DNA of 64,000 bases, from positions 18,066 through 82,065 of IMG/VR virus record IMGVR_UViG_3300030002_000005, one strand, 5' to 3'. This DNA is from a virus. This document shows, piece after piece, positions 26,475-35,741 of the stretch. A program made the position numbers and the translations under genes. Position 1 is the stretch's first letter. Every line of letters starts with the position of its first letter. The notes under the pieces are model-generated. The model was given only the letters and a program-made list of their open reading frames with translations. It ran no database searches and was not told the DNA's origin.

Positions 26475-26813
26475 TTAATTGTTTAATTGTTTAAGTTTAT
26501 TTTCGCAGTATTCGCTAACGAATTGTGCTTCACAATCAATTTCGTTATAGCATGTATATTTTGAACGATCATAACAGCCTTCCGCTGACACTTCTTCAAT
26601 AATATCGATAATCTCACTCTTAATCGGCGCATAATTCTTAATAATTTGTAGAATCACTGAAAATATCAATCCATTTGATGCATAGCCAAAACGGATGTTC
26701 ATATAATCTAAGGCAAATTCAAAGACATTAATGGTATATTTCTCCATTTCAGGAGCAACCCCGTTCAATAAACCCAACGCTTTCCAGTCCAATTTATTCT
26801 CCTCCATCTTCAT
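26475..26813 (-). CDS. Hypothetical protein
   Basis: 112 residues from ATG 26813; a TTG two codons upstream and an ATG at 26807 are alternatives. Mostly helical with four Cys in the C-terminal half. It overlaps the KTSC-like gene upstream by 20 nt. No family recognised. Confidence 0.7.
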   Translation of the reverse strand: MKMEENKLDWKALGLLNGVAPEMEKYTINVFEFALDYMNIRFGYASNGLIFSVILQIIKNYAPIKSEIIDIIEEVSAEGCYDRSKYTCYNEIDCEAQFVSEYCENKLKQLNN

Positions 26814-27144
26814 TCTCAATAAGTTTCATGCCGTCTTTTATGCTGTCCTTAATCTCCTTTACTTCTGTTGGGTAAAGGGTGAATTCCTTCCTAGCAGGGT
26901 ATTTTGAATTTTTATTAAACGTCTTGAAGAAGAATACGCCTTGCGAGTCAGCCTTTTCGAATGTATTATAGAGTTCCGTCGTCACATTGGCATAACTGTA
27001 TGTTTCGCCACGATTGAACGCTATATAGAGCTTATCCATAGCTGGAAAGTATGTTGTCTTCATTACATTTCCCGAATTGAAGACGGATTCAATATATCCT
27101 ATTGAACCGTCATCGTTTAATTTTTCCTTTCTAGTAATTAGCAT
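26794..27144 (-). CDS. KTSC-like domain protein
   Basis: First gene of the dUTPase-thymidylate synthase operon, 116 residues from ATG at 27144. The segment KLYIAFNRGETYSYANVT followed by FEKADSQGVFFFKTF resembles the KTSC fold, a small beta-rich domain common in phages and sometimes linked to nucleic-acid proteins. The longest reading would start at TTG 27159, but that codon is part of the -7 box of the promoter and would lie before the transcript start, so I reject it. The remaining leader is only a few bases long. Confidence 0.7.
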   Translation of the reverse strand: MLITRKEKLNDDGSIGYIESVFNSGNVMKTTYFPAMDKLYIAFNRGETYSYANVTTELYNTFEKADSQGVFFFKTFNKNSKYPARKEFTLYPTEVKEIKDSIKDGMKLIENEDGGE

Positions 27145-27156
27145 ATATTTTTCTTG

Positions 27157-27187
27157 CAAAGGTATTAATATCTATAATAAAATGCAA
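27157..27187 (-). promoter_or_regulatory. Host-type promoter for nucleotide-metabolism operon
   Basis: Minus strand: TTG (27187-27185, context CTTGCA), 20-bp spacer, TACCTTTG (27164-27157). CTTGCA at the -33 box and TGCAAG just after -7 form an inverted repeat around the promoter. Confidence 0.7.
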
Positions 27188-27188
27188 G

Positions 27189-27196
27189 TATTTATA
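27189..27196 (+). promoter_or_regulatory. Late promoter box
   Basis: TATTTATA, 10 nt before the gp15-like ATG, back-to-back with the leftward host-type promoter. Confidence 0.55.
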
Positions 27197-27206
27197 TTAA
27201 AAAAGT

Positions 27207-27968
27207 ATGTCATTACCAAAAAAAATAATTATCGATACAAATCCGCCAATAGTTGGAAACGATTATATGCATTATGGCATGGAAAGAATCGAAAAATTAA
27301 TGAATGATACAAAGTTAAATACGAAATATTTACCACGAACAATTCAGATTGAGGACTTGGATCAAGCCATTTTTGACTTTGTCAATAGTGAGAAAATGAA
27401 ACTTGTTATTGATGGCGTAATTGTGCCTACGTTTTATCTTGATAATGATAGATGGGGCGAGTTTTCAAAAACATGGAAGTTTAGTGATGCTGATAAAAAT
27501 GTCGCAACGCCATATATTACCGTAAGACGTACAGAAAAGAGTAAGGGAACAAGACTTGGCGCAGTAAAATACTTAATACCCCAATTGAAGAAATTTAGAT
27601 ATTATGAAGTACCTATAATGGACGCTGGCGAATTAGTGCATCTGATATTTAAAACACCTGAGCCTATTAACGTCGATTTAAAATTTGAGATTTCGTTATT
27701 TACCAAATATCGTGTTGACATAAATTTATTCGATGAACAAACATTGAAAGCATTTGCATCTAGTCAGGCATTCGTATTCGTGAAGAATTACCCGATGCCA
27801 CTGGTATTTGAAGACGTTGCCGAAAACAATCCCATTGAGAATATTGATGGCGACAGATTATTTGTCACAAAATATACTGTAAAGCTAATGGGCTTTATTC
27901 AGGATGAAAAGGATTTTGAGATAACTAAGTCTAAAAGAACTACGAGAATTGGCGTCAGTTTTCAATAA
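27207..27968 (+). CDS. Tail completion / sheath terminator protein (gp15-like)
   Basis: Predicted to cap the tail tube and sheath and connect them to the neck. 253 residues against 272 in T4. The segment PEPINVDLKFEISLFTKY (about residues 150-168) lines up well with the T4 gp15 region with PSPIKMIYELSIFTRY, and the order of the surrounding segments (PRI-like strand before it, long strand-rich C terminus after it) agrees. It is the only rightward gene here and is preceded by a late box. Its stop overlaps the 3' end of the convergent gene by 7 nt. Confidence 0.72.
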   Translation: MSLPKKIIIDTNPPIVGNDYMHYGMERIEKLMNDTKLNTKYLPRTIQIEDLDQAIFDFVNSEKMKLVIDGVIVPTFYLDNDRWGEFSKTWKFSDADKNVATPYITVRRTEKSKGTRLGAVKYLIPQLKKFRYYEVPIMDAGELVHLIFKTPEPINVDLKFEISLFTKYRVDINLFDEQTLKAFASSQAFVFVKNYPMPLVFEDVAENNPIENIDGDRLFVTKYTVKLMGFIQDEKDFEITKSKRTTRIGVSFQ

Positions 27969-28741
27969 TAATTTATATTCTTATAATCAAAAGCAGTTCC
28001 AGCAGTGTATTCAGGTTTCTTCACCTCGAAGCCAGTTACACTGTTGTTTACCTTTGTGGTAAAGTTATTATTTGTTTGAACAATTTCTATAGCATTTATA
28101 GCACTACCATCTGCGAAATACCATGTTTTTGTTAAATTGTTCACGATGATCTCGAAAGTCATTTTTCTAGTGGTAATAGTATCGGCTACATATAACTGAT
28201 TATTAAATGTTAGAACCTTATTCAACTTAGCATTATAAAACATAAACCTGCCATAGTATGTCGTGCTGCCAGAAGCGTTTAAAAGATAAGAAGGTATAAA
28301 AATCGAGTTAAACTGATTAGTTCTATTGGATATAACAAAGGCATTATCTGCATGTATTTTTGATAAATATGTTCGATAAATCCTATTCTGATTCAATACA
28401 TTGGGACTATCAAAAACATCGAAAATATAAAAGCTATTTAGCAATTTAGGGTCATACGAATCATACTCTGCTTGCGTAAAATTGTTACTATAAATAAGTG
28501 ATGTACTGTAGGTTGTACCAGTATAGTTATAGTAATTGAAGACAATTGTGTTAGTGACGCCAGTCGCATAAGTTATTCGCTTAACTTCATTATCCACAAT
28601 GGGATTAATCAAATCATTCGAAATACTTGACGATATTTTCTTAACATCGTTATCAGAACCAATGGTATCACAATTGGATGACAAAGGGATTTGAAACATC
28701 GTATCGTTGCCGTTAAGTATTATCGTTTTTTTTATTTGCAT
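27962..28741 (-). CDS. Putative virion structural protein
   Basis: 259 residues, Asn/Thr/Ser/Tyr-rich and beta-strand-rich, with little charge and no membrane segment, the composition usual for phage fibre or baseplate decoration proteins. A late box lies 20 nt upstream. I do not recognise a family, and its role is inferred from composition, promoter class and two similar neighbours. Confidence 0.7.
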   Translation of the reverse strand: MQIKKTIILNGNDTMFQIPLSSNCDTIGSDNDVKKISSSISNDLINPIVDNEVKRITYATGVTNTIVFNYYNYTGTTYSTSLIYSNNFTQAEYDSYDPKLLNSFYIFDVFDSPNVLNQNRIYRTYLSKIHADNAFVISNRTNQFNSIFIPSYLLNASGSTTYYGRFMFYNAKLNKVLTFNNQLYVADTITTRKMTFEIIVNNLTKTWYFADGSAINAIEIVQTNNNFTTKVNNSVTGFEVKKPEYTAGTAFDYKNINYY

Positions 28742-28761
28742 TGTTTACATTATTAATATCA

Positions 28762-28769
28762 TATAAATA
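28762..28769 (-). promoter_or_regulatory. Late promoter box
   Basis: TATTTATA on the minus strand, 20 nt before the ATG at 28741. Confidence 0.6.
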
Positions 28770-28783
28770 CACGTTAGGTGATA

Positions 28784-28831
28784 TTTGCGGCATGCATGTG
28801 TATTATATACTATACACATGCATGCCGCAAT
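28784..28831. terminator. Long GC-rich hairpin between leftward genes
   Basis: Perfect 18-bp arms at 28785-28802 and 28813-28830 (core GCGGCATGCATGTG) around a 10-nt AT loop. It lies between the stop at 28838 and the late promoter of the next gene. There is no T-run, so it may be a non-canonical terminator, an RNA-processing site or a protein site. It stands out in this AT-rich genome. Confidence 0.6.
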
Positions 28832-28837
28832 TATGCA

Positions 28838-30067
28838 TTATTTGCATGGCTTTCCTATATCATTAAGGTCTGAAACTGGCTTATTATTTATAACTGTGAA
28901 GCTAAAGTCGATATTTCTAAATTCATTTGCAGTATTAAGAACTTCTTTATTGGCACTCACATCAAGAATAATGCTTGTGAAAACATACCTGCTACCATTC
29001 ATAAACGGATTGCTAAGAGTAACGCTTGTTATCGGATTAATATAGTCTTGAGGTAATATGTTTCGCCATATATATCTTCCATCGCCAAGATCATAAGCAT
29101 ACTCTGGAATTGAGTTCACTAAATCGTAAGAAGTGCTGCCAGAATAAACGTCTGAAGTGCTTCCAGATATAACCCCCAACTCAATTGGCTGTAATGGATT
29201 GAATTCATAGCTTGTAAGTCCTGTAATACCTGTAATAACTCCTGTGGACATTTGCAGACTAGAGCCAATCTTGAATAACTCGTCGCTTAGTAAATTAATC
29301 TTTATTGGTATCATTGGCAAGTACTTCCATGAGAAGTATTTAGTACCCCCTGTTGTAACATATGGTGTATCAATATAATTAACCTGAGAAGCCGTCACAA
29401 TCTGCGTATATGTCGTCATGTCCATTGTACAATAATCCGACATATTTGTAGCACCCGTTACTGTTTCACCAGTGAAATTCCATGTTATGCCAGAAATGGT
29501 TTCGCCAACGTTTGGCTTATAATTAGCATACATATACAGATCAGTAATTGGCATATTATTTCTCTCATAATAGCCATTATTATCAATGTCTTTATTAATT
29601 ACAAATGAGTATTTCTGGTCACCGTATATATTCCTAGAAAAGCCAGCATTATAAATATCGAAATCTGACGGATAAGCAATAATATCAAATGTTCGAATAT
29701 AGCTATTAGTTGTAACGCCAGTGTAGCTGTCATTATTCTTTGGTCTTAATAAATAAAATTCAAACGAATTTAATAAACTTTTTGTATCGCCAGTAACCGT
29801 TATAAAATAATCATCCCTGCTAGCGTCACTTAAATCGTTTTTAATTCCATTTAGCATCGACATGTATTCTATCGAACCATAAATTCTATAATTATTATGA
29901 GACTCTCTCTCAGAGTTAAAAACGTCGGTAGAGCTAACAAATTCGTCTTGCTCTGATTCGTTTAGTCCATTGTCTTTTCGAACCAATTCAATTTTTATAT
30001 TAACGTCTGAATTAACAGAATCTATATTCTTAGTGCTATTTAGTAATATTTTATATTTGTTATCCAT
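28838..30067 (-). CDS. Putative virion structural protein
   Basis: 409 residues, rich in Ser/Thr/Asn/Tyr and repeated short Gly-Thr turns (TGVT, SGITW, TGITGLTS), predicted almost wholly beta. It starts 4 nt after the upstream structural gene and presumably shares its late promoter. Probably a tail or baseplate accessory. No named family recognised. Confidence 0.7.
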   Translation of the reverse strand: MDNKYKILLNSTKNIDSVNSDVNIKIELVRKDNGLNESEQDEFVSSTDVFNSERESHNNYRIYGSIEYMSMLNGIKNDLSDASRDDYFITVTGDTKSLLNSFEFYLLRPKNNDSYTGVTTNSYIRTFDIIAYPSDFDIYNAGFSRNIYGDQKYSFVINKDIDNNGYYERNNMPITDLYMYANYKPNVGETISGITWNFTGETVTGATNMSDYCTMDMTTYTQIVTASQVNYIDTPYVTTGGTKYFSWKYLPMIPIKINLLSDELFKIGSSLQMSTGVITGITGLTSYEFNPLQPIELGVISGSTSDVYSGSTSYDLVNSIPEYAYDLGDGRYIWRNILPQDYINPITSVTLSNPFMNGSRYVFTSIILDVSANKEVLNTANEFRNIDFSFTVINNKPVSDLNDIGKPCK

Positions 30068-30071
30068 GTCG

Positions 30072-32201
30072 TTAAATTATGCCAATATCTCTTAGAAGTT
30101 TAAAACAATCAGATGACCCCAATCCTTTAAAAAAATATGTATCAGTATCTATTGATTGAGAAGGATCTGAATTAATCCTACCACCGCTTACACCATTTCG
30201 ATCTAATGGACATTGTGCTAAGCCATTTTTAAAATCGGTTGTTGTTAGTGTTATCCCTGTAGCAGTTAAATCAGACATTTTAAAGCCGTTGTTTAGGCTT
30301 ACTATTTTTTTTAAATCCTCTTTATTAACCTCAATAAATGATGTATAATGTAAATCTGATCTCGCAAACCCTTTTGTATTGGTATCTGTAGCGGCTATTT
30401 GTTGGTCATTATTCTCATAAAAATAAGGGTCTCGATAGTTTCTGGAAAAATTCGTCGTAGATTTCATATGTTTAATATATCCAGAGCCAATGTGACAATA
30501 TCCTACTTGAGGCATATGTAGCGAAAAATTTAGCCAGTTTCCACCAAAATATCTACTAGTGTCAGCTCCAATATTCGAAGGTAGAAAATATTTACTATTC
30601 TCAATAGTTGTTAGTCCTGTTACGTCATTAAAGAATGAATCATCAGTTTGAATGATCCCAACATTATTTGTATATTGACGAATTCCAATATTAACGTCAT
30701 CATGAGCAATATATCCTGTACTAGGTTCATCGGTCTGATTATTGTCATCGCCTTCGTTATTATAAACAAGTCCATGAAATTTTGCAACACTGTAATATGA
30801 TCCGCCTTTAAATATTTGATCCTGTTTTCTCCATGCGATTGTTTGAGGCGATTCCGTGCCACCAACGGGCATTGTAAACGAATTATTGCCAACAGCAAAT
30901 TGTGGAACTTTTAACTTATATCTAAATGCCTTTATCCAAGTATTATCACCAATAAAATCATCGATATTTAGTGGTGCATCGACATCATTTATTTCGAATG
31001 TGGCAAATCCTCTAAATTCTGTATATATTCCGCCATTATAATCATCTGGCACAGAAATAGAATTTCCAGATTTATCTGTTATAATTTTATTTCTATTACA
31101 GTTAATAATAAAGGCAAATGAGCCATTATTATTGTAAACGGAATATTCATTCTTATCTAATAATATCATTTCATCGGATATATCAATAGCATTATTAGCG
31201 AGTATATATTCATCTGTCACACTTGAGGGATAATAATATATTTTTTCAGTAACATTTACGCTTCTTTTTGAAGATATCCCAACATTAATTCTACTTGCAT
31301 CCAGTCCAAAATTATTTTGATATGCTTTTAGCGAATATAATTCACGTATAGCTCTGTCATTATCGCTATTACGACCCCACATAGACAATTCGCCGTCAGT
31401 AAATACTGAGCCGAATATTGTAACAGTATTTGCCAGCACTGATCGTATTCTAAAATCTTGTCTCGTTATACCTATTTCATAATTTGCAGTATCACCCCAA
31501 AACGATATTATATTTACACTAATATCTTGTGTTTCAATATTTGGTAAGTCCGCCAAATCATTACTTTTTTTTATTCTTGTTTTATTTGCGTTAAATAAAT
31601 TTGGCGAATATCCTAGATTGACAACCATTGCGGCAGGCGTCATTGAGTACTTTCCAATGTCGGTAATATCTACGCTCATATGTACTGTTTGCGTACCGAT
31701 TGGCACGCCAAATATCATATAATCGCCAGAATCATTGGTAACAGCTGTATATTTGTAATATTTTTTATAAACATTCATTAAAGCTATATTTGTGACTATT
31801 TCCTCCTTTATCGGAAATGAACCAAACGGCTGTGTTGGCGCAATAATTCCAGTAATTGGATCGCTCTTACCTATACGTGGCAATAAATTATATCTTTTAC
31901 CATCAGCATTTTTTATTCTTGGCGTGGTATATGGGTAGATTCCACTGATTTCACTATCAAGAGAATCAGCGTCACTTAGAGGTATAAATATAGAAATCTT
32001 TGCATTAGGTATTCCAACACTATCGTTTCCATTAACTCTACCGATCAGAATACCGTAGTCAGAATTGAAGTCCTGATATACGTCACTGGTCGATATGTTT
32101 AAGCTTAAAATGTTTAATGTTTCAATATCTTGTTCTAATTTAAGCTTAATATACTTATCCTCACTGGTTGTACCTGTAGTAATTACTAACGTTTTATTCA
32201 T
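30072..32201 (-). CDS. Large virion protein with carboxypeptidase-regulatory-like domain
   Basis: 709 residues from ATG 32201. A longer reading begins with TTG at 32273, but the late box at 32226-32219 lies inside that extension and 18 nt before the ATG, so the shorter start is chosen. Residues about 50-190 resemble a carboxypeptidase regulatory/Ig-like fold: GILIGRVNGNDSVGIPNAKI, then TAVTNDSGDYMIFGVPIGT. This domain is common in Bacteroidota surface and phage tail proteins. The rest is Asn/Ser/Tyr-rich beta structure. A tail or baseplate component is likely, possibly involved in adsorption. Confidence 0.72.
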   Translation of the reverse strand: MNKTLVITTGTTSEDKYIKLKLEQDIETLNILSLNISTSDVYQDFNSDYGILIGRVNGNDSVGIPNAKISIFIPLSDADSLDSEISGIYPYTTPRIKNADGKRYNLLPRIGKSDPITGIIAPTQPFGSFPIKEEIVTNIALMNVYKKYYKYTAVTNDSGDYMIFGVPIGTQTVHMSVDITDIGKYSMTPAAMVVNLGYSPNLFNANKTRIKKSNDLADLPNIETQDISVNIISFWGDTANYEIGITRQDFRIRSVLANTVTIFGSVFTDGELSMWGRNSDNDRAIRELYSLKAYQNNFGLDASRINVGISSKRSVNVTEKIYYYPSSVTDEYILANNAIDISDEMILLDKNEYSVYNNNGSFAFIINCNRNKIITDKSGNSISVPDDYNGGIYTEFRGFATFEINDVDAPLNIDDFIGDNTWIKAFRYKLKVPQFAVGNNSFTMPVGGTESPQTIAWRKQDQIFKGGSYYSVAKFHGLVYNNEGDDNNQTDEPSTGYIAHDDVNIGIRQYTNNVGIIQTDDSFFNDVTGLTTIENSKYFLPSNIGADTSRYFGGNWLNFSLHMPQVGYCHIGSGYIKHMKSTTNFSRNYRDPYFYENNDQQIAATDTNTKGFARSDLHYTSFIEVNKEDLKKIVSLNNGFKMSDLTATGITLTTTDFKNGLAQCPLDRNGVSGGRINSDPSQSIDTDTYFFKGLGSSDCFKLLRDIGII

Positions 32202-32218
32202 ATTATGTGATATACAAG

Positions 32219-32226
32219 AATAAATA
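32219..32226 (-). promoter_or_regulatory. Late promoter box, variant
   Basis: TATTTATT on the minus strand, 18 nt before ATG 32201; it decides the start of that gene. The remaining 32227-32320 stretch shows no other feature. Confidence 0.5.
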
Positions 32227-32320
32227 CTTGTTTTTGTTTTTTTATAAATCGGGTTTATAATATTTTGGCTCAAATCGTTAACAATTTTTGCTTAATCGAA
32301 TCTTTTGGGATAAAAAATAG

Positions 32321-32328
32321 TATTTATA
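32321..32328 (+). promoter_or_regulatory. Late promoter box for tail sheath
   Basis: TATTTATA in the context AGTATTTATATATAAAAT, 34 nt before the sheath ATG. Confidence 0.6.
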
Positions 32329-32362
32329 TATAAAATAATTATAAAAAATAAAACAACAAGAT

Positions 32363-35131
32363 ATGACTGAATTTGTATTCACCTCGCCAGGTGTTAAATT
32401 TAAAGAACGTGACTTAACTTATGTTACACGTAATGTTGGAATCACAACGTTAGGACTTGCTGGGGAAACACTTAAAGGCCCAGCATTTGAGCCATTTTAT
32501 ATTAAAGACAGACCACAATTTTTGGATAAATTTGGAGCACAAGACACAAGCAAATATAGCAATGGAAACCTAAGATATCAATTGCCTTATGTTGCTAACG
32601 CATATTTACAGGAGTCTGATCAACTGTGGGTCACCAGAGTATTGGGTTTATCAGGATATGATGCAGGTTCGGCTTGGACTATTAGTCTTAATGCTGGCGT
32701 TGATCCATCTACAATTGTAAGTGGCACAACCAGTGATGGTAGTCGTGAATTCACTGATAATACTTTCTTTGGTACACCTGTTTATACTGTTGGTCAAGAA
32801 GGTGCTGCTTTTAGTGGTTTTATTAAAAATGAAGATGGCGTTAGTTTTATTGGAAGTTATTACACATTTACAGTAACATCAATTTCTGGTGGTACTGGAA
32901 ATGTTGACTACGTAGAGACTCCGTTAACAGGTACGCCTTATGTTCAATATCAGGATATGGTATTAGCTGTATTGAGAAGCAAAGCAACTGTAACTGACAA
33001 TGTTGATGCTCCTTCCGTAACGACATTCACTGTTAATGCTATTGATTTTGATTCAAATTTAACAAATGATGGCACTGGTGATCTTTTCAGAGAATTTACC
33101 TTATATGTTTCGTTATCAGATGGCGGAACTGCTACATACAATGTATCAATGAATCCAAATGCTAGTAATTTTATAGCTAATGTATTAGGCACTACTCCAA
33201 CAGCCAAACAGTCGCATATTTGGGTTGAAGCGGTTTATCCTGATCTAATTAGTAAACTCGACGTTGATGGCGACGCATTTACGCCAGAAACAATGCTATC
33301 AGGTATTGCTTCATATGCTTTCGGTATTTCCAATAACATTATTAAAAATACCGACGGTATTTTTGTTAATCGTAAGGAAAAATTCAAAACACCTGAAACA
33401 CCTTGGGTTGTATCTCAGCTAAAAGGTAATATTGTTGACAGGTTATTTAAATTTGTATCAATTTCTGACGGTGATGATGCCAACCAAGAAATCAAGGTGA
33501 GTATCGTTAATATTAATCCTGAAACGCTTGAATTTGACGTAATTATCAGATCATTTTATGATACTGACGCTAATATGAACATTTTGGAATCATTCACAAG
33601 ATGCTCTCTAATTCAGTCAAAAACAAATTTTATCGGACAACGAATTGGTACTACCGACGATAACTATGAACTGTTAAGTAAATATGTTATGGTTGAGCTA
33701 GCTGCAGATATTAAACCAGAATCATTTCCAGCAGGTTTTGAAGGATATTGGTTTAACACATTTAAAACAGCTGTAACGCCAAAGATTTTCTACAAAACAA
33801 GCTACGCTTATACAGATAAAATTGCGAAAACCTCTTTAGGTATTTCAAATACTGCATATAATACAGCTAATTCAGTTGGTATAGGTGTTAATCAAAATTT
33901 CTTCAACTATAATGGCTGGAAGAATAGCGAAAGCAATCCTACTGGATTTACAAAAACAAAGGGCTTTCATATGGACGTGGACGCATCAATCGTACTTGCA
34001 GATAATCTTGACCCACTTGAATTTGAAGTTGGTATCAGTAGCTTTAAATCTATTCAGGACGTTTTATTACCATCAAATGCTTATAATTCTATTAAAACTA
34101 GAAAATTCACTATAGCATTTTCTGGCGGATTCGACGGATGGGATATCAATAGAACAAACAGAACTCACACCGACCTTTATCGTGAAGGTGGTATCTATGA
34201 CGGAGTTGGCGCAGGTGTAACGCCAGCTAATGACTATCAGGCATGGGAAACTGCTATAAACACTTTCTCAAATCCTGAAAAGATTACCATCAATTTATTT
34301 GCGACGCCAGCAATTAACTGGTCAGACAATACTACTTTGGTAACAAAGACAATTGAAATGATCGAAGAACAAAGAACTGATAGCTTATATATTATTGATG
34401 CACCAAATATCGACATAGCAATGTCAATAGGTGATAATAATAATACTGATGTGGTTGCTTCAAACGATATTGTTGACTTGTTAAACAGCACAGATATTGA
34501 CAGTAGCTACGCTTGTACTTATTTTCCTTTCATTCAGGTTAAAGACACTCAGAACAATGTGAATGTTTATATACCGCCCACAGGCGAGGTTGCTAAAGCA
34601 ATTGCTTATACTGATACGAAGAAATTCCCTTGGTATGCACCTGCTGGTCTTGAACGTGGTGTAACCGATGCAAGAAGATCAAAATATAAATTGAGTCAGG
34701 AAGCACGTGACGTTTTATACAAAGGTAGAATTAACCCAATGGTTGACTTTTCAAACACTGGAACAGCTATATTTGGTCAGAAAACCTTACAAGTTAGAGA
34801 AAGCGCACTTGATAGAATTAACGTAAGAAGATTGTTACTTCAAATCAAGGTATTGATTTCTAATATCGCAATGAGATTGATTTTCGAACAAAATGATCAA
34901 GCAACAATTGACCAGTTCAAACAAAAAACTAATCCTATCCTTGACGGTATTAAGAGAGACAGAGGCTTGCTTGAATTCAAGGTTGTTATGGATGATACGA
35001 TCAACACGCCAGAAACCTTAGACAGAAACGAATTATACGGTGAAATTTATCTTAAACCGACTCGTTCACTAGAAAAGATTGGTATCGGTTTTACCATTGC
35101 ACCATCTGGAGCATCATTTTCAGAAATTTAA
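32363..35131 (+). CDS. Tail sheath protein (gp18-like)
   Basis: Contractile sheath subunit. The start FVFTSPGVKFKERDLTY is the usual sheath opening, followed by GLAGETLKGPAFEPFYI and WVTRVLGLSGYDAG. The C-terminal domain (about residues 760-922) holds the conserved core: KYKLSQEARDVLYKGRINP, VRRLLLQIKVLISNIAMRLIFEQND and LYGEIYLKPTRSLEKIGIGF. At 922 residues it exceeds T4 gp18 (659), the surplus lying in variable surface domains in the middle. The tube gene follows, as in T4. Confidence 0.95.
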   Translation: MTEFVFTSPGVKFKERDLTYVTRNVGITTLGLAGETLKGPAFEPFYIKDRPQFLDKFGAQDTSKYSNGNLRYQLPYVANAYLQESDQLWVTRVLGLSGYDAGSAWTISLNAGVDPSTIVSGTTSDGSREFTDNTFFGTPVYTVGQEGAAFSGFIKNEDGVSFIGSYYTFTVTSISGGTGNVDYVETPLTGTPYVQYQDMVLAVLRSKATVTDNVDAPSVTTFTVNAIDFDSNLTNDGTGDLFREFTLYVSLSDGGTATYNVSMNPNASNFIANVLGTTPTAKQSHIWVEAVYPDLISKLDVDGDAFTPETMLSGIASYAFGISNNIIKNTDGIFVNRKEKFKTPETPWVVSQLKGNIVDRLFKFVSISDGDDANQEIKVSIVNINPETLEFDVIIRSFYDTDANMNILESFTRCSLIQSKTNFIGQRIGTTDDNYELLSKYVMVELAADIKPESFPAGFEGYWFNTFKTAVTPKIFYKTSYAYTDKIAKTSLGISNTAYNTANSVGIGVNQNFFNYNGWKNSESNPTGFTKTKGFHMDVDASIVLADNLDPLEFEVGISSFKSIQDVLLPSNAYNSIKTRKFTIAFSGGFDGWDINRTNRTHTDLYREGGIYDGVGAGVTPANDYQAWETAINTFSNPEKITINLFATPAINWSDNTTLVTKTIEMIEEQRTDSLYIIDAPNIDIAMSIGDNNNTDVVASNDIVDLLNSTDIDSSYACTYFPFIQVKDTQNNVNVYIPPTGEVAKAIAYTDTKKFPWYAPAGLERGVTDARRSKYKLSQEARDVLYKGRINPMVDFSNTGTAIFGQKTLQVRESALDRINVRRLLLQIKVLISNIAMRLIFEQNDQATIDQFKQKTNPILDGIKRDRGLLEFKVVMDDTINTPETLDRNELYGEIYLKPTRSLEKIGIGFTIAPSGASFSEI

Positions 35132-35137
35132 ATATAT

Positions 35138-35172
35138 AAATTGAGCTTATAAATTATGTAAGCTCAATTTTT
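35138..35172 (+). terminator. Terminator between sheath and tube genes
   Basis: AAATTGAGCTTA / TAAGCTCAATTT, 12-bp stem with a 9-nt loop and following T-run. The tube gene then has its own late box, allowing separate, probably higher, tube expression. Confidence 0.85.
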
Positions 35173-35183
35173 AAAAAAATTAG

Positions 35184-35191
35184 TATTTATA
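35184..35191 (+). promoter_or_regulatory. Late promoter box for tail tube
   Basis: TATTTATA, 14 nt before the tube ATG. Confidence 0.6.
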
Positions 35192-35205
35192 ATAAAAAAG
35201 ACAAC

Positions 35206-35694
35206 ATGGCAGATTTAATTAGGGGTATTCCATTCGCATATGAACCAAAACGTATTAATCGTTTCTTCGCCGAATTTCCAGACGAACTTGGCATTGAAGT
35301 ATGGGCTATACAAAAATTCAAGAGACCATCACTGAATATAAATAAGGTTGATATTAAGTATATGAATGAGACTAATTATGTCGCAGGTGCATATGCTTGG
35401 CAAGAACTCGACCTTACCTTTCTTGACGTGATCGGGCCTTCAACATCACAGCAACTTATGGAATGGGTAAGATTGCATGTCGAATCACTAACAGGACGTA
35501 TGGGTTATGCTGCTGGTTACAAAAAGAACATTTATCTTAAGGCACTCGATCCAGTCGGTGTTGAGGTTGAGAAATGGTTCTTGGAGCAATGTATGATAAC
35601 ATCTATCGATTTTGGCGAAAACAGCTATGACGATGATGGACTTGCTACCGTAAATGTAAAAATCCAACCTTGGAGATGTATTTTGAATGTTTAA
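35206..35694 (+). CDS. Tail tube protein (gp19-like)
   Basis: Forms the hexameric rings of the inner tail tube. 162 residues, equal to the T4 gp19 size class (163). It opens with PFAYEPKRINRFFAEFPDE and ends with MITSIDFGENSYDDDGLATV followed by VKIQPWRC, the typical tube beta-sandwich closing strands. It sits directly after the sheath gene. Confidence 0.95.
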   Translation: MADLIRGIPFAYEPKRINRFFAEFPDELGIEVWAIQKFKRPSLNINKVDIKYMNETNYVAGAYAWQELDLTFLDVIGPSTSQQLMEWVRLHVESLTGRMGYAAGYKKNIYLKALDPVGVEVEKWFLEQCMITSIDFGENSYDDDGLATVNVKIQPWRCILNV

Positions 35695-35711
35695 CAGCAT
35701 TACACAAAATT

Positions 35712-35741
35712 AAAAAACCGTATAGAGATATACGGTTTTTT
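35712..35741. terminator. Bidirectional terminator with GAGA tetraloop
   Basis: Perfect 13-bp stem, AAAAAACCGTATA / TATACGGTTTTTT, closed by GAGA, a GNRA-type tetraloop. It is shared by the rightward tube gene and the leftward spike gene. Confidence 0.92.

Noticed and set aside
27145-27159. TTG start for the KTSC-like gene
   Set aside because: The codon overlaps the -7 promoter box and would precede the transcript start; ATG 27144 is used.
32202-32273. TTG-initiated N-terminal extension of the 30072-32201 gene
   Set aside because: A late box sits inside the extension and 18 nt before the internal ATG.
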